Positions 25,590 to 35,359 of a DNA stretch of 64,000 nt are shown here, piece by piece; position 1 is the first letter of the stretch, and the number at the start of each line of letters is the position of its first letter. The translations under genes were made by a program, and so were the position numbers. Source of the stretch: an uncultured Bacteroidales bacterium (GTDB lineage Bacteria; Bacteroidota; Bacteroidia; Bacteroidales; UBA932); assembly GCA_934691625.1 (NCBI GenBank), contig CAKUTA010000003.1, forward strand, positions 1 through 64,000, given 5' to 3'. Below the pieces are notes generated by a model. That model had not been told where the DNA came from. It did not search any database and saw only the letters and a list, made by a program, of their open reading frames with translations.

Positions 25590-25769
25590 TCAGTCCTCAG
25601 GATATTCCGCGAAATCTGATTTGGTGGCGCCGCAGACCGGGCATTTCCACGAGTTAGGGATATCCTTGAATGGTGTCCCTGGCTTGATTCCTCCATCAGG
25701 ATCGCCTTCCGCCGGGTCGTAAATCCACCCGCAGCGCAGGCATTCGTACTTCATCTGATTTTTTGCCAT
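25590..25769 (-). CDS. Rubredoxin
   Basis: A 59-residue protein. Two iron-binding knuckles, [10 protein letters not shown] (Cys10, Cys13) and CPVCGATK (Cys43, Cys46), flank [13 protein letters not shown], the complete rubredoxin layout with four cysteine ligands for a single iron. It is a small cytoplasmic one-electron carrier, used in anaerobes for peroxide and superoxide detoxification. It starts with ATG at 25769. The upstream 229-base gap holds a long inverted repeat. It stands alone between the tsf terminator and the yidD operon. Confidence 0.95.
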   Translation of the reverse strand: MAKNQMKYECLRCGWIYDPAEGDPDGGIKPGTPFKDIPNSWKCPVCGATKSDFAEYPED

Positions 25770-25835
25770 AGCATAAATGGTTATTAGTTGTTAGACAATA
25801 TCTGCAAATATTATGCTATATTATTGCTACATAGT

Positions 25836-25888
25836 GAATTAATGATTTTCAAAATTGGATAAACCATAATTTTGAAAATAGTTAATTC
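25836..25888. repeat. Long AT-rich inverted repeat between yidD and rubredoxin
   Basis: Two 21-base arms (25836-25856 and 25868-25888) pair with two mismatches around an 11-base spacer; the inner 11 bases, TTTTCAAAATT/AATTTTGAAAA, are perfect. It lies about 110 bases after yidD and about 70 before the rubredoxin start on the same strand. It could be the terminator of the hemD-rnpA-yidD operon or an operator for rubredoxin. Nothing else is recognisable in 25770-25998. Confidence 0.6.
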
Positions 25889-25998
25889 TTTTATAATCAG
25901 TAATTTGATAAAACTACTCTCCTCGTAAAACACCGGACATCTTATCTGCACGGAACGTGACTTGGGCTGGCTGGAGCAGGATTGTAGCGGAAATATGC

Positions 25999-26262
25999 CT
26001 ATGGTACAGGATCATAGCCGGAACCTCCCCACGGATGACAGCGCAGCAGACGGCGTATTGTCAGGTACAGGCCCTTGAACGGCCCCCACTTGCGGAATGC
26101 TTGCATGGCGTATTCTGAGCATGTCGGAGTGAAACGGCATGTGGGAGGCTTATATGGCGAGATGCAGACGCGATAGAATTTGATAAGGATAATGAACGGA
26201 AATATTGAAATCCGTTTCACGATGTCCGCAGCCCTGCTGCCTCTGTCAAAACCATTGCCCAT
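25999..26262 (-). CDS. yidD: Membrane protein insertion efficiency factor YidD
   Basis: 87 residues. [24 protein letters not shown], with its paired cysteines, and [24 protein letters not shown] are the YidD signature. It is a small membrane-associated protein aiding YidC-dependent insertion. It follows rnpA after six bases, the conserved rnpA-yidD order. The complete length and motifs leave little doubt. Confidence 0.96.
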   Translation of the reverse strand: MGNGFDRGSRAADIVKRISIFPFIILIKFYRVCISPYKPPTCRFTPTCSEYAMQAFRKWGPFKGLYLTIRRLLRCHPWGGSGYDPVP

Positions 26263-26268
26263 ATCACA

Positions 26269-26679
26269 TTATCCCTGGTCTGGCGCTACGTTGCCGGCAG
26301 GCTTTCTGCGTACGGATACAGATATGAGCGCCGTAATTACAGAAGACTGTATGGCGCTGAAATCCATGATCTCCCGGGTACTGTAGACGAACAGGATATC
26401 GGTTCCGCCCTCCGGCATGGATGCGGGAAGGAGCTGCTTGTTCAGCCTGTATGCTTCGCGTATGCGGCGCTTCAGCAGATTTCGTTTCACGGCGCGTCTG
26501 AAGCACTTCTTCGGTACCGAGACCACTATTCTGTTATACGGCAGAGCGTTGCCGGCATTGAAACAATATCTCAATCCCTCGGCATTGCCGTAACGTCCAT
26601 TCGCAAAAAGAGAGGCGAGACCGTTTTTCGAGGACAGCCTCTCCTTCTTTTTCAATGTGTTACGGACTTCATTGACCAT
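26269..26679 (-). CDS. rnpA: Ribonuclease P protein component
   Basis: 136 residues. LKKKERLSSKNGLASLF at the start and the RNR-type motif VPKKCFRRAVKRNLLKRRIREAYR identify RnpA, which binds RNase P RNA and the 5' leader of pre-tRNA. Its ATG overlaps the hemD stop (TGATG), so translation is probably coupled. The last 20 residues are a loose tail. Confidence 0.96.
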   Translation of the reverse strand: MVNEVRNTLKKKERLSSKNGLASLFANGRYGNAEGLRYCFNAGNALPYNRIVVSVPKKCFRRAVKRNLLKRRIREAYRLNKQLLPASMPEGGTDILFVYSTREIMDFSAIQSSVITALISVSVRRKPAGNVAPDQG

Positions 26680-27428
26680 CAGCCGTTCTTATGAGACTCC
26701 AGATACAGGTCCAAGGCACGCGCTACAGACGGAGCTTCAGGGGTAGGGGCCTTGATCTCGATAGGAAGACCTGCCTCCTCCATTGCCTTGACAATCAGCT
26801 TGCCGAATGTCACGAACTTGATGTTCTCCGGCTTGAAATCCGGATAGTTCTCGTACAATGACTTTATATCAGCAGGGTTATAAACTACGATCATGTCGTA
26901 TGATGCCAGATCGACACCTTTCAGATCCTGCGGAACAGACTTCACGAATATTGCTGTGCTGTAGTCAAGCTTTTGGGCGTCGAACAAGCTCTTGAGAGCC
27001 TCGTTGCTGCTTGAGTCGGAAGTTGTTATGAGAAATTTCTCTCCCTTGTGCTTGGTGCCTATCTGCTCCAGTACAGATGCAGGTGTACCTGTCCCGTAGA
27101 AAATCTTTCTCTTCCTGAAGACGATATGCTTCTGCAGATACATGGCCACAGCCTCTGTCGTACAGAAATATTTCATTGTCTCAGGGACTTTTACGCGCAG
27201 TTCTTCACAAAGCTGGAAGAATGCATCTATCGTATGTCTGGCAGAGAAAACGATTGCTGTGTAGTCCAGTACATTGATTCTCTGGGCTCTGAATTCTCTG
27301 GAAGAAAGAGGTTCAATCAGAAAGAACGGCATGAAATCTATCTGTACACCATACTTCTCCTTGAGCGACTCGTAAGGAGCAATGTTCATCGGCTGCTCCT
27401 GTGAGATCAAAATCTTCTTAATTGCCAT
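26679..27428 (-). CDS. hemD: Uroporphyrinogen-III synthase
   Basis: About 249 residues from ATG 27428 (MAIKKILISQEQP); an upstream in-frame start at 27473 would add an unlikely lysine-rich lead. The pattern of a two-lobed HemD is visible: FSARHTIDAFFQLCEE in lobe one and LITTSDSSSNEALKSLF, VYNPADIKSL and VTFGKLIVKAMEEAG in lobe two. The enzyme closes and inverts ring D of hydroxymethylbilane in tetrapyrrole synthesis. Bacteroidota copies are divergent and typically lie beside DUF4271 and rnpA, as here. Confidence 0.88.
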   Translation of the reverse strand: MAIKKILISQEQPMNIAPYESLKEKYGVQIDFMPFFLIEPLSSREFRAQRINVLDYTAIVFSARHTIDAFFQLCEELRVKVPETMKYFCTTEAVAMYLQKHIVFRKRKIFYGTGTPASVLEQIGTKHKGEKFLITTSDSSSNEALKSLFDAQKLDYSTAIFVKSVPQDLKGVDLASYDMIVVYNPADIKSLYENYPDFKPENIKFVTFGKLIVKAMEEAGLPIEIKAPTPEAPSVARALDLYLESHKNG

Positions 27429-27483
27429 AATTTGCTTATCAACTTCTTCTTTTTTGCAGGGCACACTTCCCAAACAAACGCCC

Positions 27484-28245
27484 CTACAGATAAAACATTG
27501 AAACCACCAACATCACAGCCGGCAGAATTTCAACGGCGCAAAGATACAAAAATGCGATGAAATGACCATCATCGGACACCATTATCTGATATTTTCTGAT
27601 GAGAAACACAAACCATAAAATCCCTGAACCTATTATTGCCGCTTTCCGGCTGAATTCTATGTACTGTGCTGATATTGAATATATAACTGTCAGTATAAGT
27701 AGCCATGCGGAAATCAGGATGATGAGATTGTATGCAGCACGTCCTGCAGCCTTCGCAGAATCTCCCCGCATCCTGCGTGACGGCAATGTCATGATTATCA
27801 GACCTCTTACCAGCAATATGGCCAGAACTGCACCGATGACTGCCAATGTCTTTATCCCCGGTGCGAGGGCACGTATGAACTGTGCCTGGAAGAGATCCAG
27901 CCTGGAGATGCATACGCAGGTTATCAGCACGGCGATTGCCGCCACCGAATCACGCTCCCTGCTCAGACGCATGTTGCCCTCCATGGTTACAATCTCGCGC
28001 CACCTGGCCATACCGCCCGCCATGTATGGAATTACTGATATGAAACGCCTCATAAACAGGAGTATAAGGACTATGCACAGAGCCATGAGCCCCCAGTTGA
28101 GAGGTGATGTTCCCCATAGGTCGGCGGCTTGCGCAGCTGCCTGGACTGTCTCCGCTCCTGAAGGCAGGCTGCCTTGCACGAAAGCCTCTACCGCAGGTCT
28201 TGTCTGCAGCGTATCCACCGATGTTATGTAAGCTGAAACCGGCAT
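27484..28245 (-). CDS. DUF4271 family membrane protein
   Basis: 253 residues. An N-terminal extracytoplasmic stretch (about 50 residues) precedes about six or seven hydrophobic segments, including LMALCIVLILLFM, IKTLAVIGAVLAILLV, LIILISAWLLILTVI and ILWFVFLIRKY. Size, topology and the position just upstream of hemD fit DUF4271, a Bacteroidota-specific family of unknown function. It is 55 bases before hemD and 6 after the SUI1-family gene. Confidence 0.8.
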   Translation of the reverse strand: MPVSAYITSVDTLQTRPAVEAFVQGSLPSGAETVQAAAQAADLWGTSPLNWGLMALCIVLILLFMRRFISVIPYMAGGMARWREIVTMEGNMRLSRERDSVAAIAVLITCVCISRLDLFQAQFIRALAPGIKTLAVIGAVLAILLVRGLIIMTLPSRRMRGDSAKAAGRAAYNLIILISAWLLILTVIYSISAQYIEFSRKAAIIGSGILWFVFLIRKYQIMVSDDGHFIAFLYLCAVEILPAVMLVVSMFYL

Positions 28246-28251
28246 GCCTTG

Positions 28252-28596
28252 CTAGTTCCCCCGTCTGGCTCTGTAGCCCATCGCCGTAAGAAGTGCAGTG
28301 ACCTTGTCGCGCAGATCTCCCTGAATGGTGATCTCTCCATCCTTCGCAGTCCCTCCGACACCGCATTTCACCTTCAGCGTCTTGCCAAGCTCCTTCAGGT
28401 CAGCCTCGCTGCCGATGAAGCCGCTTACGAGCGTGACCTGCTTGCCTGCCCTGCACCGCCTGTCTATGGTGACGATGAGCTTCTGCTTCTCCGGCGGCAA
28501 TGTCGTGGCTTCCGTCTTCTCATCCTGCTCATACCTGAAGTCAGGATTGGTGGAATAGACGACCCCGAGGCGCTGTTTCCAGTCGTTATCTATCAT
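28252..28596 (-). CDS. SUI1/eIF1-like translation factor (YciH family)
   Basis: 114 residues. The C-terminal SUI1 domain has LIVTIDRRCRAGKQVTLVSGF, LKELGKTLKVKCGVGGTAKDG and EITIQGDLRDKV. The GVGG-x-x-K-D-G loop is the family hallmark. In E. coli YciH acts in start-site fidelity under stress; the role in Bacteroidota is inferred. It is the first gene of the yciH-DUF4271-hemD-rnpA-yidD block. Confidence 0.92.
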   Translation of the reverse strand: MIDNDWKQRLGVVYSTNPDFRYEQDEKTEATTLPPEKQKLIVTIDRRCRAGKQVTLVSGFIGSEADLKELGKTLKVKCGVGGTAKDGEITIQGDLRDKVTALLTAMGYRARRGN

Positions 28597-28611
28597 ATTG
28601 GCAATATCTTT

Positions 28612-28643
28612 TTTGCAAAGATAGCTAATCTGTTTTATCTTTG
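28612..28643. promoter_or_regulatory. Overlapping divergent promoters for DUF2723 (+) and SUI1 (-)
   Basis: Plus strand: TTTG (28612-28615), 20 bases, TATCTTTG (28636-28643). Minus strand: TATCTTTG read from 28623 to 28616, 20 bases before the SUI1 ATG. The two -7 boxes form a GCAAAGATA/TATCTTTGC inverted repeat, so the two transcripts would compete for polymerase. Confidence 0.7.
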
Positions 28644-28678
28644 CTAGTTCGGAGTACTATAGAAATTAGGATTCATTT

Positions 28679-31600
28679 ATGGATAACAAAAAGTTCAGAC
28701 TCTGGAACGGTATAACATCGGCTGTCGTCTTCGTGATAGCCGCCGTCACATACCTTTCCACCATCGAACCGACAGCCTCTTTCTGGGACTGCGGAGAATT
28801 CATCGCATCATCATACAAGCTGGAAGTCGGACACCCTCCTGGAAATCCCGTGTTCCAGCTGATTGCACGATTCTTTACAATGTTCACGGACAGCAGCCAT
28901 GCCGCTGTTGCCGTTAACTCGATGAGCGCGCTGTGTTCGGCTCTGACAATATTCCTTCTGTATCTGACAATCGTATTCTTCGCCAAGCGCATTGCGGGCA
29001 AGCCTGAAGCGGATGGCGGATGGAGCGTAAGCCAGGCGATACTTATATGCGGAAGCGGTGCTATCGGCGCATTGGCATACTGCTTTTCAGACACATTCTG
29101 GTTCTCGGCTGTGGAGGGCGAGGTCTATGCCATGTCGTCACTGTTCACGGCACTGGTCGTATGGGCGATGACGAAATGGTACGAGCAGGCTGACACGCCA
29201 TACGCCAACAGGTGGATTCTGCTGATATCATTCCTCATGGGACTTTCCATTGGCGTGCATCTGCTTAACCTGCTGACAATTCCGGTGCTGGTGTTCCTGT
29301 TCTACTACAGACGCCGCGAGAACGGTCATTATACTTTCGGAGAATATGTGAAGATCTTCCTTGTTTCCGTGGTCATCCTTGCGGTTCTCCTGTTCATCAT
29401 CATACCGTATCTCCCGAAATGGGCGGCATACACGGACCTGTTCTTTGTCAATGTCCTCGGACTGCCGTATAACACCGGAGCCACGTTCTTCATGGTGGCA
29501 TTGCTTGCCCTCTGCTTCTGGGGCGCATTCTGGACATACCGTAGAGGAAAGGCTCTGCTTAACACTATCCTGCTGAGCTTCACTACTATAGTGATAGGAT
29601 TCTCCGTTTTCGCAATCGTGGTTATCCGTTCCAATGTGATGCCTCCGACCAACGAGTACCAGCCGGACAATGCATTCACACTTGTCAGATACCTGTCACG
29701 TGAGCAATATGGCACCACTCCTCTTATCTATGGGCAGTACTATGGGGCGCCTTATCATCTCGAGACCAAGAAGTATTGGGCTCCTGTCAACGGAAAGTAC
29801 AAGCATGTGGAAAGCCCTGCCGATCCTGTGTATGAACCTGCAGGAAAGATGCTTTTCCCTAGAATGTGGAACGGTGGCGACCAGAAGTACATCAAGTTCT
29901 ATGAATCATATACCGGCGGGAAAGGCCGTGTCATACCGGGAGCCGACTATAAGAAGCCTTCATTCTGGGCAAATCTGAATTTCTTCTTCGACTTCCAGCT
30001 GAACTGGATGTACTGGAGATACTTCATGTGGAACTTCGCCGGGCGGCAGAATGATATACACAGCCCTAGTCCTGGAGAAATCTTCTATGGCAACTGGGAA
30101 TGTGGAATCAAGCCTATAGACGAGATGCGTCTCGGCAACCAGAGCGACGCTCCTGATGTCCTGAAAAACAACAAGGGCAAGAACCATTACTATCTCCTCC
30201 CGCTGCTTCTCGGAATATTCGGCTTGTTCTTCCAGTTCGAGAGGGACAAGAGGGGCTGCTGGCTGACATTCCTGTTTTTCTTCATGACAGGAATCGCCAT
30301 CGTGCTCTATCTGAACCAGCCGCCTTATCAGGTTCGTGAACGTGACTACGCCTATGCCGGGTCGTTCTATGCATTTTGCATCTGGATCGGTTTCGGGGCA
30401 ATGGCATTGTTCCACTGGATAGGCGGGGCGCTGAAGAACAAGTACCCTGTCGCGACTGCCGGTGTCCTTACATTGGCATGCCTCTGCGTGCCTGCGCTCA
30501 TGGCTCAGCAGAACTGGGATGACCATGACAGAAGCAACCGCCGTACATCGGTGGAGATGGCGAAGAACTACCTGAACTCTGTAGGCCCTCAGGGCATCCT
30601 TATCACCCACGGCGACAACGATACATTCCCTCTCTGGTATGCGCAGGAGGTGGAAAGCATCCGTCCGGATGTCCGCATTGTCAATACCTCGCTTCTCGGA
30701 ACAGACTGGCATATCGGGCAGATGAAGTGGGCATGCAACGAATCGAAGCCTCTGCCGCTGACAGTCGGTGTGGAACAGTATCTGTATGGCACAAATGACT
30801 TTATATACATATCTGACTCCAGGAACCAGGTTATCCCGATTTCTGATGTCATGACTGTATTCAAGCATCCTGATGCCAAGCTTGTGCTGGAGAACGGCAA
30901 GACTGTGGACTATATCATGTCCAGGAAAATCAGCATCCCTGTCAATAAGGAGAATGCTCTGAAGTCAGGCATCGTGAGCCCGAAGTTCGCGGATATGATT
31001 CCTGACCAGATCGTCCTGGAGATACCGAAAGGCAAGAACTACATCTCCAAGCCGGAGCTCTTCATGCTGGATCTCCTCTCCAACTATCAGTGGGACAGGC
31101 CTATCAATGTGCTCAGCCAGGGCGGTGACCTCAATATCGGACTTAAGGACTATCTGATGTATGAGGGCTATTCGAGCAAGCTGGTGCCTATAAAGAACAG
31201 GATTTCATCTGCAGATCCGGGGCTTGTCGATGTTGATGAGCTTTATGACAAGATGATGAATGTCTTTACATGGGAAGCCATCAGGCAGGATAACTATGAT
31301 GTTGACTATCAGAACTACTATACATTCCTTGGCGTTCTTCCTCAGCGTGAGCTGTTCGTCGCTACGGCGAATGCATTGCTGAAGATAGGGGACAAGGAGC
31401 GGGCACTGAAGATCCTTGACAAGTGTCAGGAGTCTATGCCTGATAATGTATGGCCGCTGGAGTCTATTCCGCTAGGTTTCTACACCAACGACTACATGGT
31501 GGTCAACATGGTTTCAGACTATCTGGCTGCAGGCGCACCTGAAAAGGCTGCCGAGCTTGGTTCCCGTATGGGACATGAGCTCCTTAAGACCGCAGGCTTC

Positions 31601-31825
31601 TACATGCAGTTCTACGAGTATGCCGGCGAGGATTTCGAGCGTGCATGCCAGTTCCTCTACTATCTTGTGGATGAACTTGAGAAAGGCGGAGAGAAGAATG
31701 TCTCCCATGAGCTTAAGCTTAGTCTGGTCGCATTGATGAGATCAAGCCTTCCGGACGAGGACGCGGAATTTGATCAGGCAGATTCGTCTGCCCATGAGGA
31801 CACCCCGAAACAGGAGGGCGAATGA
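28679..31825 (+). CDS. DUF2723 membrane protein, predicted protein O-glycosyltransferase
   Basis: 1048 residues. The start has [31 protein letters not shown], whose Asp-Cys-Gly-Glu-Phe is the DUF2723 (GT117-like) equivalent of the GT-C catalytic acidic loop. About ten transmembrane helices follow up to residue 620, then a soluble domain with [16 protein letters not shown], and a helical TPR-like end. Family members are thought to transfer mannose or related sugars to exported proteins in Bacteroidota. Its stop overlaps the lepA start (ATGA). Confidence 0.88.
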   Translation: MDNKKFRLWNGITSAVVFVIAAVTYLSTIEPTASFWDCGEFIASSYKLEVGHPPGNPVFQLIARFFTMFTDSSHAAVAVNSMSALCSALTIFLLYLTIVFFAKRIAGKPEADGGWSVSQAILICGSGAIGALAYCFSDTFWFSAVEGEVYAMSSLFTALVVWAMTKWYEQADTPYANRWILLISFLMGLSIGVHLLNLLTIPVLVFLFYYRRRENGHYTFGEYVKIFLVSVVILAVLLFIIIPYLPKWAAYTDLFFVNVLGLPYNTGATFFMVALLALCFWGAFWTYRRGKALLNTILLSFTTIVIGFSVFAIVVIRSNVMPPTNEYQPDNAFTLVRYLSREQYGTTPLIYGQYYGAPYHLETKKYWAPVNGKYKHVESPADPVYEPAGKMLFPRMWNGGDQKYIKFYESYTGGKGRVIPGADYKKPSFWANLNFFFDFQLNWMYWRYFMWNFAGRQNDIHSPSPGEIFYGNWECGIKPIDEMRLGNQSDAPDVLKNNKGKNHYYLLPLLLGIFGLFFQFERDKRGCWLTFLFFFMTGIAIVLYLNQPPYQVRERDYAYAGSFYAFCIWIGFGAMALFHWIGGALKNKYPVATAGVLTLACLCVPALMAQQNWDDHDRSNRRTSVEMAKNYLNSVGPQGILITHGDNDTFPLWYAQEVESIRPDVRIVNTSLLGTDWHIGQMKWACNESKPLPLTVGVEQYLYGTNDFIYISDSRNQVIPISDVMTVFKHPDAKLVLENGKTVDYIMSRKISIPVNKENALKSGIVSPKFADMIPDQIVLEIPKGKNYISKPELFMLDLLSNYQWDRPINVLSQGGDLNIGLKDYLMYEGYSSKLVPIKNRISSADPGLVDVDELYDKMMNVFTWEAIRQDNYDVDYQNYYTFLGVLPQRELFVATANALLKIGDKERALKILDKCQESMPDNVWPLESIPLGFYTNDYMVVNMVSDYLAAGAPEKAAELGSRMGHELLKTAGFYMQFYEYAGEDFERACQFLYYLVDELEKGGEKNVSHELKLSLVALMRSSLPDEDAEFDQADSSAHEDTPKQEGE

Positions 31826-33612
31826 AACATATAAGGAACTTCTGCATAATTGCGCATATCGATCATGGTAAGAGCACCTTGGCCGACAGACTGATTGAGC
31901 TTACCAAGACATTGGGCGCCAGGGAGATGGAGAATCAGGTGCTTGATGATATGGACCTGGAGAAGGAGAAGGGCATCACCATCAAGAGCCATGCTATCCA
32001 GATGGAGTATAGCTATAAGGGGGAGCCGTATGTGCTCAACCTTATAGATACCCCTGGTCACGTGGACTTCTCTTATGAGGTGTCCCGCTCCATTGCTTCA
32101 TGCGAGGGTGCTCTGCTGGTGGTGGATGCCACACAGGGAGTCCAGGCGCAGACTATATCGAACCTGTATCAGGCCATAGAGCATGGACTGGAGATTATCC
32201 CTGTGCTGAACAAGATCGATATGGATGCGGCGCGTCCGGAGGTCGTCACCGACGAGGTATGCGAGCTTCTTGGATGCAAGCCGGAAGAGGTCTATCATGT
32301 GTCTGCAAGGACTGGGGAAGGTGTACCTCCGCTTCTGGATGCCATCGTGGAAAAGATCCCGGCACCGGAAGGTGATCCAGATGCTCCTCTGCAGGCATTG
32401 ATCTTCGATTCTGTGTTCAATTCGTTCAGAGGTATCATTGCTTACTATAAGATAAAGAACGGCACCCTTCATACAGGGGACAAGGTCAAGTTCTTCAATA
32501 CCGGACAGGAGTATGTCGCCGATGAAATCGGTGTGCTGAAGATGAAGCTGTCTCCGACACAAGAAGTCAGTTGCGGCAATGTGGGATACATCATTTCTGG
32601 AATCAAGACTGCTGCCGAGGTCAAGGTCGGAGATACCATCACGCATGTGGAAAGGCCATGCAAGGAGGCTATCGCCGGATTCGAGGAGGTGAAGCCGATG
32701 CTTTTCGCGGGAATGTATCCTGTGCAGGCGGACAAATATGAGGAGCTGCGCTCGACGCTGGAGAAGTTCCAGCTGAATGATGCCTCCTTCGTCTATGAGC
32801 CGGAGTCCTCCATGGCTCTGGGATTCGGCTTCCGCTGCGGCTTCCTGGGACTGCTGCATCTGGAGATTGTCCAGGAGCGGCTTTTCAGGGAGTTCAATAT
32901 GGATGTCATCACGACAGTCCCTAACGTGTCCTACAAGGTTTACACGACCAAGGGCGAGTGCATTGATGTCCACAATCCTTCCGGACTTCCAGCTCCGACA
33001 CTGATCGACCGTATCGAGGAACCTTATATCCGGGCGCAGATAATCACCAACACGGAGTTCTACGGGCCGATAATGAAGCTCTGCATCGACAAGCGTGGGA
33101 CACTCATGGGCGAGCATTATGTCACGGCAGACAGGGTGGAACTGACATACGAGATGCCTTTGTCCGAGATAGTGTTCGACTTCTATGACCGGCTGAAGAC
33201 CATCTCCAAGGGCTATGCCTCATTTGACTATCATATAAAGGGTTACCGTCCTGCGAAGCTGGTGAAGCTGGATATCCTGCTTAACGGCGATCCTGCTGAT
33301 GCGCTTTCGACACTTATCCATGAGGACCGGGCGTATGAATTCGGGAGGAAAATCTGCCTGAAGCTGAAGGACCTTATCCCGCGCCAGCAGTTTGACATCG
33401 CGATACAGGCGGCAATCGGGGCGAAAATCATTGCCCGCGAGACTGTCCGCCAGGTCCGTAAGGATGTGACAGCCAAGTGCTACGGAGGAGATGTCACCAG
33501 AAAGCGCAAGCTTCTGGAGAAGCAGAAGGAAGGAAAGAAGCGTATGCGCCAGATAGGAACCGTACAGGTGCCTCAGAGCGCGTTCATGGCGGTGCTTAAA
33601 CTTGATTCATAA
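31822..33612 (+). CDS. lepA: Elongation factor 4 (LepA)
   Basis: 596 residues, normal size. GTPase motifs: AHIDHGKST (G1), GITIKSH (G2), DTPGHVDF (G3), NKID (G4). The C-terminal LepA-specific part has [27 protein letters not shown] and [20 protein letters not shown]. It back-translocates ribosomes under stress. It is translationally coupled to DUF2723 upstream and overlaps the next glycosyltransferase by one base (TAATG), an odd link between a translation factor and glycan genes. Confidence 0.97.
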   Translation: MKHIRNFCIIAHIDHGKSTLADRLIELTKTLGAREMENQVLDDMDLEKEKGITIKSHAIQMEYSYKGEPYVLNLIDTPGHVDFSYEVSRSIASCEGALLVVDATQGVQAQTISNLYQAIEHGLEIIPVLNKIDMDAARPEVVTDEVCELLGCKPEEVYHVSARTGEGVPPLLDAIVEKIPAPEGDPDAPLQALIFDSVFNSFRGIIAYYKIKNGTLHTGDKVKFFNTGQEYVADEIGVLKMKLSPTQEVSCGNVGYIISGIKTAAEVKVGDTITHVERPCKEAIAGFEEVKPMLFAGMYPVQADKYEELRSTLEKFQLNDASFVYEPESSMALGFGFRCGFLGLLHLEIVQERLFREFNMDVITTVPNVSYKVYTTKGECIDVHNPSGLPAPTLIDRIEEPYIRAQIITNTEFYGPIMKLCIDKRGTLMGEHYVTADRVELTYEMPLSEIVFDFYDRLKTISKGYASFDYHIKGYRPAKLVKLDILLNGDPADALSTLIHEDRAYEFGRKICLKLKDLIPRQQFDIAIQAAIGAKIIARETVRQVRKDVTAKCYGGDVTRKRKLLEKQKEGKKRMRQIGTVQVPQSAFMAVLKLDS

Positions 33613-34442
33613 TGCAGAAGGTGGCGGTACTTCTGACAGTCCATAATACTTTGGAACAGACTCTGGACTGCCTGCACAGCTGTTATCAGCAGATAGACTC
33701 GATGAAAGGCGACGGAGCGTACTCTTTCTCTGTCTATATGGTGAATGACGGCTGCACGGACGGGACTGCAGAAGCCGTGGCCGAAACATATCCGCAGACA
33801 CATATCATACGCGGCAGCGGCAGCCTGTACTGGAACATGGGGATGCATGCCGCATGGGAGGAGGCGGCGAAAGACGGCCAGGACTTCTATCTCTGGCTCA
33901 ATGTCCGCACCCGCATGAAGGAGGGGGCTCTTGCCTGCCTCATGGAGACCTCGACATTCCTGAGGCACAGGGCTATCGTTGCAGCATCGGCGGAGGACTC
34001 CGCAGGTGTGCTTAGCTATGGAGGCAGAAGCCGCTCCGGGAAGCTCATCGAGCCTGATCCAACGATACCTGTCCCGTGCTATACGTTTGACGGAAAGCTT
34101 GTCCTGGTGCCGGCGCATGTTTATAGGATTCTGGGAAACCTGGATGAGCACTATCAGCACTCGTATGGTGACCTGGACTATGGCGTGCGTGCCGTGAAGG
34201 CAAATGTAGTCCGCGTGGTCGCTCCCGGAATTCTCTGCACGTGCGACAGGCCTCATACTCTGCATAAATGGCGTGACCGCTCTTATCCGCTGCGAGAAAG
34301 GGTTGCATATCTGTATGCTCCTGACGGATGCCCGCCGCATCAGCAGTTCTTGTATGACTGCCGGAGCCAGGGTCTGCTGTATGCCATAATGCATGGCCTC
34401 TCTGTCGCCATTAAAGTGTTTTTCCCGAAAAAGCTTCAATGA
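33612..34442 (+). CDS. Family 2 glycosyltransferase with altered DxD position
   Basis: 276 residues. AVLLTVHNTLEQTLDCLHSC and VNDGCTDGT match the GT2 nucleotide-sugar fold, and GSLYWNMGMHAAWEEA matches the rhamnosyltransferase-like subgroup. The usual metal-binding LNNDT/LNPDT motif is here LNVRT (about residues 97-101), so the aspartate is replaced by arginine; activity may be altered or lost. The C-terminal GDLDYGVRAVKAN and HKWRDRSYPL are normal for the subgroup. It overlaps lepA by one base and menA by four. Confidence 0.85.
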   Translation: MQKVAVLLTVHNTLEQTLDCLHSCYQQIDSMKGDGAYSFSVYMVNDGCTDGTAEAVAETYPQTHIIRGSGSLYWNMGMHAAWEEAAKDGQDFYLWLNVRTRMKEGALACLMETSTFLRHRAIVAASAEDSAGVLSYGGRSRSGKLIEPDPTIPVPCYTFDGKLVLVPAHVYRILGNLDEHYQHSYGDLDYGVRAVKANVVRVVAPGILCTCDRPHTLHKWRDRSYPLRERVAYLYAPDGCPPHQQFLYDCRSQGLLYAIMHGLSVAIKVFFPKKLQ

Positions 34443-35359
34443 TGAGAAAAATATCATATTATATAAAATCAATGAGACTGAGGACATTGCCTCTTTCCCT
34501 CGCTGGAGTCGTGCTGGGCATCATGCTTGCAGCCGCGGACTTCCGCATAAGCTGGAAAGTGGCCTTGCTCATAATGCTCACTACAGTATGCCTGCAGATA
34601 TTGTCCAACATCTGCAACGAACTCGGCGACACCATCAGCGGGGTGGATGGTGAGAACAGGAAAGGTCCGCAGTACTCTCTGGAAGAGGGAGGGCTGACGA
34701 TAAGCGACATGAAGCGCTTCATCGTGGTTATGGCCGTTGTCTGTGTGCTCTCAGGACTTCTGATGCTTCAGGTCTCTTTCGGCACGTTGCTGGAGATTGA
34801 GCCTATATGCCTCATGTTGCTTGGTGCCGCCGCGATAGGCGGGGCGATAAAATATACCCTGGGGCGTAATCCTTACGGCTACAGGGGGCTCGGAGACATC
34901 TCCGTGTTCATATTCTTCGGCATTGTGTCTGTCCTGGGCTCTTATTTCGTGGCTGCTCATACGATACCGTCGATGATATTCATCCTGCCTGCTGCCGCGA
35001 TCGGGCTTTTCAGCGTGGGAGTTCTGAATGTCAATAATATACGCGATATGAAGACAGATGCAGGCCTGCGTGTGACGACACCTCTGCGTCTAGGTCTTAA
35101 GGGAGCAAGGATATATCATACAATACTTATTTCCGGAGGCTGGCTGTGCCTGACGGCATTTAACCTTATGCGCTTCAGTGACCCGTGGCACTGGCTGTTC
35201 TTCATCACATTGCCTCTCTATATCATACATCTGCGCGGTGTATGGACACGGGAGGACAGAGCTCTTGACCCGATGCTGCCGATGCTTGTCATGTCAACAT
35301 TCGCATTGGCTCTGCTCATGGGCTTCGGATATCTGGCATTTCTCATTTTTAGGCCATGA
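34439..35359 (+). CDS. menA: 1,4-dihydroxy-2-naphthoate polyprenyltransferase
   Basis: 306 residues with about eight membrane helices. The first prenyl-diphosphate-binding motif NICNELGDTISGVDGENRKGP and the second NNIRDMKTDAGLR identify a UbiA-superfamily enzyme of the MenA type. It joins the polyprenyl tail to DHNA in menaquinone synthesis. It lies in a glycan cluster, overlapping glycosyltransferase genes by four bases on both sides. UbiA relatives acting on other aromatics are possible, but GPQY and length fit MenA. Confidence 0.9.
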   Translation: MMRKISYYIKSMRLRTLPLSLAGVVLGIMLAAADFRISWKVALLIMLTTVCLQILSNICNELGDTISGVDGENRKGPQYSLEEGGLTISDMKRFIVVMAVVCVLSGLLMLQVSFGTLLEIEPICLMLLGAAAIGGAIKYTLGRNPYGYRGLGDISVFIFFGIVSVLGSYFVAAHTIPSMIFILPAAAIGLFSVGVLNVNNIRDMKTDAGLRVTTPLRLGLKGARIYHTILISGGWLCLTAFNLMRFSDPWHWLFFITLPLYIIHLRGVWTREDRALDPMLPMLVMSTFALALLMGFGYLAFLIFRP

